DNA from: Oscillospiraceae bacterium
GTDB taxonomy: Bacteria > Bacillota > Clostridia > Oscillospirales > Acutalibacteraceae
Direction of reading: 5' to 3'
Assembly (NCBI GenBank): GCA_015065695.1
Contig: SVPT01000007.1
Location: 1 to 41,455 of the forward strand
Length of the DNA: 41,455 nt
Shown here: positions 32,895-40,141 of the stretch, piece after piece
How positions within the stretch are numbered: position 1 is the stretch's first letter
Layout: every line of letters begins with the position of its first letter
The notes under the pieces: generated by a model
Told to the model about the DNA's origin: nothing
Seen by the model: the letters and a program-made list of their open reading frames with translations, nothing else
Databases searched by the model: none
Position numbers and translations under genes: made by a program

Positions 32895-34226
32895 TTAATA
32901 TCTTCCCAGATATTCCTCCAGCTCCCACTGGGTGATGCGGGTGTTGTAGCGGTGCCACTCGTCCTTCTTGGCGGAGTAGTAACGCTTGAAGATGTGCTCG
33001 CCGATTGCGCCGCGGATTACGGGGTTGTGGCGCAGCTCGCTGATGGCCTCACGCAGGTTGCCGGGCAGATTCTCGATGCCGAGCTGCTCACGCTCCTCCT
33101 CGCTCAGCTCGTATACGTTGGCATCGGTGCTGGGGGGAGGAGTCAGTCCGTTGACAATGCCGTCCAGACCTGCGGTGAGGCAGGCTGCCATTGCCAGATA
33201 GGGGTTGCAGGAGGGGTCGGGGTTGCGCAGTTCGATGCGGGTGCCGGTGCCGCGGGTGGCGGGAATACGGATAAGGGGGCTGCGGTTGGCAGCCGACCAT
33301 GCGATGTATATGGGGGCCTCGTAGCCCGGGACAAGACGCTTGTAGGAATTGACCAGCGGATTGGTCAGGGCGGTAAAGCCTCTGCCGTGCTTGATAAGAC
33401 CGGCGATGAAGTTGTACGCCATGTCGGAAAGACCCAGCTTGTCAGCCTCGTTGTACAGCACGTTTACGCCGTCCTTGAAGAGGGACATATTGATGTGCAT
33501 ACCGCTGCCGCATACGCCGAAGCAGGGCTTGGGCATGAAGGTGGCGCACAGACCATGCTGCTGTGCGATGGTCTGGACAGCCAGCTTGAAGGTCATAATA
33601 TTGTCAGCGGCGGCCAGTGCCTCGCTGTATTTGAAGTCTATTTCGTGCTGGGCGGGGGCAACCTCGTGGTGGGAAGCCTCAATCTCAAAGCCCATTGCCT
33701 CCAGAGTAAGGCAGATGTCTCTGCGGCAGATTTCGCCGCGGTCTGCGGGTCCCATGTCAAAGTAGCTGCCGCGGTCGAAGCTGCGGGTGGTTGCGTGACC
33801 CTCCTCGTCCAGATTGAAGAGGAAGAACTCCAGCTCGGGGCCTACGTTGAAGGTATAGCCCATATCGGCGGCACGGCGCAGTGCCTTTTTCAGGCAGTAG
33901 CGGGGGTCACCCTCGAAGGGGGTGCCGTCGGGCATATAGACATCGCAGATAAGGCGGGCGGTTGCACCCACCTCGGTGGTCCAGGGGAAGATGACGAAGG
34001 TGTCCAGGTCGGGGCGCAGGTACATATCCGATTCCTCGATGCGGGCAAAGCCCTCGATGGAAGAGCCGTCAAACATACACTTGTTGTCCAGTGCCCGCTC
34101 AAGCTGGCTGGCGGTTATGGTAACATTCTTGAGCGTGCCGAAGATGTCGGCAAACTGCAGGCGGATAAAATGAACATCATTTTCCCGCACTATTCTGAAG
34201 ATTTCTTCCTTGCTGTATTTCGCCAT
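32895..34226 (-). CDS. glnA: Glutamine synthetase, type I (GSI-alpha)
   Basis: A 443-residue dodecameric enzyme that makes glutamine from glutamate, ammonia and ATP. Blocks: [20 protein letters not shown], the metal-binding [49 protein letters not shown], the Arg-flap region [20 protein letters not shown], and [19 protein letters not shown]. The length and the loop [20 protein letters not shown] are of the Bacillus GSI-alpha type, without the adenylylated Tyr segment of enteric enzymes. So control is likely by feedback and transcription. The start is ATG 34226 behind GGAGG; an upstream in-frame start would add nine residues over the ribosome binding site. A hairpin lies in its leader. Confidence 0.97.
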   Translation of the reverse strand: MAKYSKEEIFRIVRENDVHFIRLQFADIFGTLKNVTITASQLERALDNKCMFDGSSIEGFARIEESDMYLRPDLDTFVIFPWTTEVGATARLICDVYMPDGTPFEGDPRYCLKKALRRAADMGYTFNVGPELEFFLFNLDEEGHATTRSFDRGSYFDMGPADRGEICRRDICLTLEAMGFEIEASHHEVAPAQHEIDFKYSEALAAADNIMTFKLAVQTIAQQHGLCATFMPKPCFGVCGSGMHINMSLFKDGVNVLYNEADKLGLSDMAYNFIAGLIKHGRGFTALTNPLVNSYKRLVPGYEAPIYIAWSAANRSPLIRIPATRGTGTRIELRNPDPSCNPYLAMAACLTAGLDGIVNGLTPPPSTDANVYELSEEEREQLGIENLPGNLREAISELRHNPVIRGAIGEHIFKRYYSAKKDEWHRYNTRITQWELEEYLGRY

Positions 34227-34243
34227 AACACTACCTCCATGCG

Positions 34244-34317
34244 CACCCCACATATAATGCCGCAGGGGGGTGCTGATATAATTGATTAATTATACGGCAG
34301 AACTGCCAAAAAAACAA
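34244..34317 (-). promoter_or_regulatory. glnA promoter with two dyads and a leader hairpin
   Basis: On the minus strand TTGTTT (34312-34317), 17 bases, TATAAT (34289-34294). The spacer holds the hyphenated palindrome GGCAG-AA-CTGCC (34296-34307). A second dyad, ATAATT-GATT-AATTAT (34278-34293), covers the -10 box and start site. No clear GlnR/TnrA box (TGTNAN7TNACA) was seen. In the 5' leader CACCCC (34244-34249) pairs with GGGGTG (34267-34272). Confidence 0.6.
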
Positions 34318-34349
34318 TGCGCATTTTTGTCAAAAAACACGCATTGTTT
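34308..34349 (-). terminator. Terminator of the TraX-family gene
   Basis: On the minus strand AAACAATGCG (34340-34349) and CGCATTGTTT (34312-34321) form a perfect 10-base-pair stem, followed by TTTT. Its 3' arm doubles as the -35 box of the glnA promoter. Confidence 0.8.
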
Positions 34350-34387
34350 GGGCTTGTATACTATTTATGTTGGTATTATGCCCTGCT

Positions 34388-35194
34388 TCAGTTAATGAGA
34401 ATATCAATAAGCCCAAGCAGCAGCAGGTGGGCAGGGTAGAAGCAGTAGAACCAGTTACGGTACTTCTTTGTGCCCTGCTGACCGTTGTAAAAACCCAGTG
34501 GAAGAGCGGCAAGGCACGCCCAGAGCTGAGGTGTTCTGTAGAGGCACACGGCAAGCTCCCTGTAGAAGATGCCGCTGCCGTCTGCCAGACGGTAATGAAC
34601 GCACAGGCACAGCACGTTTGCGATGCTCATGGCAACCAGTGCCGCCGCCCTGTTGTCACGGAAGATGTACAGCACGCAGATGAACACCACGCCCGCGTAG
34701 CCGTAGTCGGTGCTGAGCTTTTCGGCAAGCCAGCCGCACAGCAGTATGGCAGGCGATGCCACGAGGGTGCGCATCCAGACATTGCCGCACAGTGCCTCCT
34801 TTGCGCCCAGCTTTTTAAGCAGCAGCGGCGCGCCCATATGCACAGCGGTGATGGCGGCAAGCCCCAGCAGCAGAGTAATAAACACATTCTGCCCCTCGGC
34901 AAACTCAATCACCCTGCCTTTGGTGGCAAGGTCGAAGGGTATCTCGCTGATTACCGCGAAGATGGCAAGCCGCGCCATGTACTTCCACACAGAGCGGGTA
35001 TGCACAAGACCCTCCACTATCAGAAAGCAGAAGATGGGAAACGCCAGCCGCCCCACAGAGCGCAGGAAGATATACCCGGGCATACCCGGCTCCATCAGCA
35101 CTGCAGCAATGTGGTCGATAAGCATTGATATAATCGCAAGTGTTCTCAGCCTGAAGGAATCCAGCCCGTGGGAATCGGTCCTGAGTGAATCCAT
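34388..35194 (-). CDS. TraX family membrane protein
   Basis: A 268-residue protein with about eight membrane helices. It shows the TraX-family motifs LRTLAIISMLIDHIAAVL near the N-terminus, RSVGRLAFPIFCFLIVEGLV with HT following, ARLAIFAVISEIPFDLA, and at the C-terminus KKYRNWFYCFYPAHLLLLGL. TraX was first named for acetylation of F-pilin, but chromosomal members in Firmicutes are probably acyltransferases for cell-surface or small substrates; none is proven here. ATG 35194 has AAAGGA nine bases upstream and lies downstream of a consensus promoter. The TTG at 35236 would fall on the -10 box and cannot be the start. Confidence 0.88.
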   Translation of the reverse strand: MDSLRTDSHGLDSFRLRTLAIISMLIDHIAAVLMEPGMPGYIFLRSVGRLAFPIFCFLIVEGLVHTRSVWKYMARLAIFAVISEIPFDLATKGRVIEFAEGQNVFITLLLGLAAITAVHMGAPLLLKKLGAKEALCGNVWMRTLVASPAILLCGWLAEKLSTDYGYAGVVFICVLYIFRDNRAAALVAMSIANVLCLCVHYRLADGSGIFYRELAVCLYRTPQLWACLAALPLGFYNGQQGTKKYRNWFYCFYPAHLLLLGLIDILIN

Positions 35195-35235
35195 ATATTT
35201 CAGCGTCCTTTCGGTTGGTTTTGTCCGTTGGGACA

Positions 35236-35264
35236 ATTATATATTCTTGCCCCGCATTTGTCAA
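35236..35264 (-). promoter_or_regulatory. Sigma-A promoter of the TraX-family gene
   Basis: On the minus strand TTGACA (35259-35264), exactly 17 bases, TATAAT (35236-35241): full consensus. A small CCCCGCAAAAGGGG hairpin (35279-35292) lies just upstream. Confidence 0.88.
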
Positions 35265-35343
35265 ATTGGCACGAATTACCCCGCAAAAGGGGCATATATA
35301 AGGTGCTTGATGCAAAAGCTTTCCGCTGCCGCGCTTATTTGCC

Positions 35344-35392
35344 TTGACATACCCCTAAATAGTCTGTAAAATTGTATTAATTATGGTATAAT
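35344..35392 (+). promoter_or_regulatory. Two candidate promoters upstream of RNase J
   Basis: TTGACA (35344-35349), 17 bases, TAAAAT (35367-35372) is one good sigma-A promoter. Twenty bases further, TGGTATAAT (TATAAT at 35387-35392) is an extended -10 promoter. Either would give a leader of about 180-200 bases before the RNase J start. Confidence 0.75.
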
Positions 35393-35398
35393 GTGGTA

Positions 35399-35580
35399 AC
35401 TATATCATGGGTGACTATGCCCGCAAGGGACAGCACCGCAGACAATGAACTTATGCCGTCCCCGGTCGGGGGAGGCTGACAATATACTTAAATATAAACA
35501 AACACACAAAAACTACATACGCGCATGGCAGCAAAGCCCCCTCCCCCATGCGCTACATCAACGAAAGATGAGGTAATTCT
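35399..35580 (+). ncRNA. Candidate structured leader RNA of the RNase J gene
   Basis: An unusually long leader with several competing stems. GCCGTCCCC (35455-35463) pairs with GGGGGAGGC (35468-35476) around GGTC, with one mismatch and one G-T pair. GGGAC (35427-35431) can instead pair with GTCCC (35458-35462). A perfect stem GCGCATGG (35521-35528) with CCATGCGC (35546-35553) lies just before the ribosome binding site and overlaps TCCCCC (35542-35547), which could pair with GGGGGA (35468-35473). I recognise no known riboswitch class. Two short overlapping frames (35407-35448 and 35445-35576) also run through it, without ribosome binding sites. Confidence 0.5.
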
Positions 35581-37578
35581 GTGCAGCAGAAAATCAGCAA
35601 CACCACCGGACGCGGCACGCCCGAAAGCATAATGGCAAAGGGCATGGCAGCTTCCTCCCGCACCAAGGGCGGTAAGAAGAAGTCGGCAGCAGCCCCGAAG
35701 AAATCCGCCAAGTCCGTAAAATCCACCGCGCCCAAGAGCGCACACTATAAAAACAGCGCACCCGGCAAAAACAGCATAAAGGGCAGCACAGGCAAGGCAG
35801 CCGGCGGCGCGGCCCCCACCAAAAAGACCCGCGCCAAGGCAGACACCGCTGCCGCAAGCACCGCCAACACCACCGCAAAATCCTCCGGCGGCAAGAAGAA
35901 AAAGCAGCCGACCAAACCTGTTCGCATTTCCTTTATCGGCGGTCTTAACGAAATCGGCAAGAACGTCACCATGTACGAATACGGCGACGATGCCATTCTG
36001 GTGGACTGCGGCATGGCTTTCCCCGATGACACCATGCTGGGCATCGACCTTGTTCTCCCCGATTTCTCCTATGTGGAGCAGAATATCGACCGCATACGCG
36101 CCATCGTGCTGACCCACGGACACGAGGACCACATCGGCGCACTGCCCTACCTGCTGAAAAACCACAATATTCCCGTATACGGCACACGGCTTGCCATCGG
36201 TCTGGTGGAAAGCAAGCTGCGTGAGCATAATATACTGAACAAATGCAGCCTTAACGTAATCTCCCCCGGTCAGACGGTGCATTTCGGCTCCGTCAGCACC
36301 GAGTTTATCAACGTCAACCACTCCATTCCCGATGCTGTTGGCATTGCCATACACACCCCTGCGGGCGTTATCGTGCAGACCGGCGACTTCAAGGTGGACA
36401 TGACCCCCATACAGGGCGACATCATCAACCTCGCCCGCTTTGCCGAGCTGGGCAAGGAGGGCGTGCTGTGCCTGCTTTCCGACTCCACCAACGCGGAGCG
36501 TCCCGGCTTTACCCCCAGTGAGCGCACTGTGGGAGCCTCCTTCAACACCCTCTTCCATTCGGCTTCCGCAACGGGCAAGCGCATCATCATTGCCACCTTT
36601 GCCTCCAACATTCACCGTATTCAGCAGATTATCGACTGCGCCGCCCGCTTCGGACGCAAGGTTTCGGTCAGCGGACGCAGCATGATAAACACCGTTGCCA
36701 TCGGTCAGGAGCTGGGCTACCTCAACGTGCCCGAGGGCATACTGGTGGACATCGGGCTTATCAACCGCTACCCCAAGGACAACATGGTGCTGATTACCAC
36801 CGGCAGTCAGGGTGAGCCCATGAGCGCACTCTCCCGCATGGCATACGCCGACCACCGTCAGGTGGAAATAGGCTGTGATGACTTTATCATCATCTCCGCG
36901 ACCCCCATTCCCGGCAACGAAAAGACGGTCAGCAACGTGGTCAACGAGCTGATGCGCCGCGGCTGCGAGGTGGTCTACGAAAAGATGTACGACGTACACG
37001 TTTCCGGCCACGCCTGTCAGGAGGAGCTGAAGCTGATGCTGGGACTGACCAAGCCCCGCTACTTCATTCCCGTACACGGCGAGCAGAAGCACCTGCAGAA
37101 GCACGCCGCTCTTGCCACAGAGATGGGCATACCCAACGAAAATATCATTGTTGCCGACCTTGGCGACAGTGTTGAGGTCAGCGAGGACGGCATACGCATT
37201 ACAGGACAGATTCCCAGCGGACGTGTGCTGGTTGACGGACTGGGTGTAGGCGACGTGGGCAGCGTTGTGCTGCGTGACCGCAAGCACCTCGGTCAGGACG
37301 GTCTGGTGGTGGCGGTTGCCACTATCGACGCACGCAGCGGACACCTTATCGCGCCGCCCAGCGTCATTTCCCGCGGCTTTGTCTATGTCCGCGATGCCGA
37401 AACCATGATGGACGAGGCCTGCCGTCTGGTGGAGGATATCGTTGAGGACTGCGCCGACCACGGTATAAGCGACTGGTCGGTGATAAAGAACACCATGCGC
37501 GACGAGCTTTCCCGCATGATGTACCAGAAAACCAAACGCTCCCCCATGATTCTCCCCATAATCACTTCCGTTGACTGA
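35581..37578 (+). CDS. rnj: Ribonuclease J
   Basis: A 665-residue metallo-beta-lactamase/beta-CASP ribonuclease with 5'-3' exonuclease and endonuclease activity, central to mRNA turnover in Firmicutes. The catalytic zinc motif is HGHEDH (179-184) in IVLTHGHEDHIGALPYLL. Further motifs are SDSTNAERPGFTPSER, IIATFASNIHRIQQI, TTGSQGEPMSALSRMA, and VHVSGHACQEELKLMLGLTK. About 110 N-terminal residues are a Lys/Ala/Ser-rich basic tail (TKGGKKKSAAAPKKSAKSVK) before PVRISFIGGLNEIGKN, where RNase J1 normally begins. This tail may bind RNA. The start is GTG 35581 behind GAGGT. A long structured leader precedes it. Confidence 0.95.
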   Translation: MQQKISNTTGRGTPESIMAKGMAASSRTKGGKKKSAAAPKKSAKSVKSTAPKSAHYKNSAPGKNSIKGSTGKAAGGAAPTKKTRAKADTAAASTANTTAKSSGGKKKKQPTKPVRISFIGGLNEIGKNVTMYEYGDDAILVDCGMAFPDDTMLGIDLVLPDFSYVEQNIDRIRAIVLTHGHEDHIGALPYLLKNHNIPVYGTRLAIGLVESKLREHNILNKCSLNVISPGQTVHFGSVSTEFINVNHSIPDAVGIAIHTPAGVIVQTGDFKVDMTPIQGDIINLARFAELGKEGVLCLLSDSTNAERPGFTPSERTVGASFNTLFHSASATGKRIIIATFASNIHRIQQIIDCAARFGRKVSVSGRSMINTVAIGQELGYLNVPEGILVDIGLINRYPKDNMVLITTGSQGEPMSALSRMAYADHRQVEIGCDDFIIISATPIPGNEKTVSNVVNELMRRGCEVVYEKMYDVHVSGHACQEELKLMLGLTKPRYFIPVHGEQKHLQKHAALATEMGIPNENIIVADLGDSVEVSEDGIRITGQIPSGRVLVDGLGVGDVGSVVLRDRKHLGQDGLVVAVATIDARSGHLIAPPSVISRGFVYVRDAETMMDEACRLVEDIVEDCADHGISDWSVIKNTMRDELSRMMYQKTKRSPMILPIITSVD

Positions 37579-37688
37579 CCCTGTCAGTTATTTTCAGGCA
37601 GATAAACAACACCGTTGACAGAAATTATTTGAGGGCGAGGTGACCGACAACGAAAAAGAATCTTGGCCGTTTCTGGCCGGTATCGGGC

Positions 37689-39608
37689 TTGATGTTATTT
37701 CTTATTCTGATGATGGTCCTGATGATCGTTCTGACCGTTGTCCTTGATAACAAGACCAAGCTGCTGCTTGCGGGCATCACCATCACCGCATTCTCCCTGC
37801 TTGTGGTGCTGCTGCTCAGCGAAAGGCTGAGGCTGGACACCGGCAACTTCCTGCGCAGCCTGACCGATCAGCTCACCCCGTCCCACCGCTCACGGCTGGT
37901 GGGAATCCCCCTGCCCGCCGCTGTACTCAGCCGCAAGGGCGAGCTTGTCTGGTACAACGACAGCTTCCGCGAAGCAATGCTTTTCGGCGGGGATTTCCTT
38001 GGCATGAATATCAACAAGCTGTGCGATGACTTTGACATGGACGCTGTGCGCGCAGGCGGCAGCTTCCAGCTTCTGTGGAACGACAACTGGTGGGAGTGCA
38101 GCGTTACCAACGGCGACATTGACGGCGAGGGCAAGTACGCCCTCTACTTCACCGACATCAATCAGCTCAAGCGCACCGAGGAACGCTACATCGAGACCCG
38201 CCCCACCGTCATGGTCATCGTCTTTGACAACGAGGACGAACTGCTTAAGGCACGCGAAAGCGAACGCCTGCGCGTCTTTTCCGAGGTTGATGCCCTCATC
38301 AACGGCTGGATAGGCACCTCCGGCATATGCTGGGCCGATGCCCGCGACAAGAGCCTTATCATTCTTGAGGAGCGGGACGCCAGCCGCCTTATCGAAGAGA
38401 AATTCGCCATACTTGAGCAGGCGCGCCAGATAGTTGTTGAGGACGGCACACCCGTAACCCTTTCCATAGGCGTGGGACGCGGCGCGGAGTCCATTGACGA
38501 ATGTGAAAACTGGGCGCGGCTTTCGCTGGACATGGCACTGGGTCGCGGCGGCGACCAGGCAGTGGTGCGCACCGCAGAGGGCTTCTCCTTCTTCGGCGGC
38601 GTATCCAATTCCTCCGAGCGGCAGAACAAGGTGCGCATACGCATGAACGCTGCCGCCCTTGAGTCGCTGATGAAGCAGACCGACAACTGCCTTATCATGG
38701 GTCACAAGTATTCCGACCTTGATGCCCTCGGCTCTGCCATCGGCGTATACGCGATGATGAAGAGCGCGGGCAAGGAAACCTTCATCGTCATCGACCGCCA
38801 GAATTCCATGGCAAAGAGCCTTATACGCTATTACGAGCGTGTTGGCAGCCCCGACTGCTTCATCGACCCCTACGACGCGCTTGACCACATTCGCGGCAAT
38901 ACCCTTGTGGTGGTTGTGGACACCCACGCCCGCTCATCCATGGAGAGCGAAGCCATCATCGACAGGGCAGAGAACATTGTCATCATTGACCACCACCGCA
39001 TGAGGGTAGACCGTGTGCCCGATGCCAAGCTGTACATTCAGGAGCCCTATGCCTCCTCTGCCAGCGAAATCGTCACTGAGCTTGCCAGCTACATGAACGA
39101 ACGCGCCATCGGCAAGGCGGAGGCGGACGCTCTGCTTTCGGGCATCATGCTGGACACCAAGAACTTCGTCCTCAGCACCGGCGTGAGAACCTTCCAGGCA
39201 TCGGCAATCCTGCGCAAGCAGGGCGCAGACCCCGTAGAGGTGCGCAGAATGTTCTCCGAATCCATGGAGACCTACCTTGCCAAGTGCAGCATAGTCTCTC
39301 AGGCGCAGCTTTACAAGAACTGCGCTATATCGGTTGTGACCGAGCAGCTTGATTCCATCCGCGTTGCCAGCTCACAGGCTGCCGACGATATGCTGACCAT
39401 CAGCGATGTGCTTGCCTCCTTCGTGCTGTATGAATCGGGCGGGCAGGTCAACATCTCCGCACGCTCGCTGGGCAGGATAAACGTCCAGCTTGTCATGGAG
39501 CGAATGGGCGGCGGCGGTCACCTTACCATGGCCGCGGCACAGCTCCCCGGCGCAACGCTGGAGGACGCCCTTGAGCAGCTCAAGGCTTCCATCGACAAAT
39601 GCCACTGA
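37689..39608 (+). CDS. gdpP: Cyclic-di-AMP phosphodiesterase GdpP (DHH-DHHA1)
   Basis: At least 639 residues. GdpP hydrolyses c-di-AMP. Two N-terminal membrane helices (LFLILMMVLMIVLTVVL, LLLAGITITAFSLLVVLLLS) are followed by a PAS-like domain (about 65-165), a degenerate GGDEF domain (about 165-300, MALGRGGDQAVV), and a DHH domain with YSDLDALGS, VVVDTHARS and DHHRMRVDR. The C-terminal DHHA1 domain shows MERMGGGGHLTMAAAQL. The start is uncertain. TTG 37689 and ATG 37692 lack ribosome binding sites. Thirteen codons upstream the frame reads T-KKNLGRFWPVSG, the usual GdpP N-terminus, with ACG (37650-37652) where ATG is expected, behind GAGGTGA. It leads rplI and dnaB as in Bacillus. Confidence 0.93.
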   Translation: MMLFLILMMVLMIVLTVVLDNKTKLLLAGITITAFSLLVVLLLSERLRLDTGNFLRSLTDQLTPSHRSRLVGIPLPAAVLSRKGELVWYNDSFREAMLFGGDFLGMNINKLCDDFDMDAVRAGGSFQLLWNDNWWECSVTNGDIDGEGKYALYFTDINQLKRTEERYIETRPTVMVIVFDNEDELLKARESERLRVFSEVDALINGWIGTSGICWADARDKSLIILEERDASRLIEEKFAILEQARQIVVEDGTPVTLSIGVGRGAESIDECENWARLSLDMALGRGGDQAVVRTAEGFSFFGGVSNSSERQNKVRIRMNAAALESLMKQTDNCLIMGHKYSDLDALGSAIGVYAMMKSAGKETFIVIDRQNSMAKSLIRYYERVGSPDCFIDPYDALDHIRGNTLVVVVDTHARSSMESEAIIDRAENIVIIDHHRMRVDRVPDAKLYIQEPYASSASEIVTELASYMNERAIGKAEADALLSGIMLDTKNFVLSTGVRTFQASAILRKQGADPVEVRRMFSESMETYLAKCSIVSQAQLYKNCAISVVTEQLDSIRVASSQAADDMLTISDVLASFVLYESGGQVNISARSLGRINVQLVMERMGGGGHLTMAAAQLPGATLEDALEQLKASIDKCH

Positions 39609-39667
39609 ACCGGCAATGTTCGACAGATAACATATCACAGACACATATAATAACGAGGTAAAAAAAC

Positions 39668-40117
39668 ATGAAAGTAATTCTTTTGCAGGACGTTAAGGGA
39701 ACAGGCAAGAAGGACGACGTTGTAAACGTATCCGACGGCTACGCACGCAACTTCCTCCTGCCCAAGAAGCTGGCAGTGGAAGCCACCGCCGCCTCCATGA
39801 ACGACATCAAGAACCGTGAGCGTGCCAAGGAGCACCGCATTGCCGAGGAGCGCAAGGCAGCAGCCGCTCTCGCTGAGAAGCTGGAGGGCACCACCATCAA
39901 GCTGTACGCCAAGGCAGGCACCTCCGGCAGGCTCTTCGGCGCAGTCACCTCCAAGGAAGTGGCAGAGGCCATCTCCCAGCTTGCAGGCGTGGAAATCGAC
40001 AAGCGCAAGGTCGCCCTTGAGAGCGAAATCAAGGCCTTCGGCACCTACCAGTGCGAGGTCAAGCTGTACACCGGCATTTCCGCCAAGCTGTATATTCTCG
40101 TAGGCGAAAAGGAATAA
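39668..40117 (+). CDS. rplI: 50S ribosomal protein L9
   Basis: A 149-residue ribosomal protein that binds 23S rRNA at the base of the L1 stalk. The N-terminal domain shows the family signature MKVILLQDVKGTGKKDDVVN and GYARNFLLPKKLAVEAT. It is joined by the long helix NDIKNRERAKEHRIAEERKA to the C-terminal domain (TIKLYAKAGTSGRLFGAVTS, ending YILVGEKE). Length is normal. GAGG is about nine bases before the ATG. It lies 59 bases after gdpP and 24 bases before dnaB, the conserved order in Firmicutes. Confidence 0.98.
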   Translation: MKVILLQDVKGTGKKDDVVNVSDGYARNFLLPKKLAVEATAASMNDIKNRERAKEHRIAEERKAAAALAEKLEGTTIKLYAKAGTSGRLFGAVTSKEVAEAISQLAGVEIDKRKVALESEIKAFGTYQCEVKLYTGISAKLYILVGEKE

Positions 40118-40141
40118 TGCTCTGCGGAGGGGGCGTATATT

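Noticed and set aside
35195-35236. Longer TraX-family protein starting at TTG 35236
   Set aside because: The codon coincides with the -10 box of a consensus promoter and would not be transcribed.
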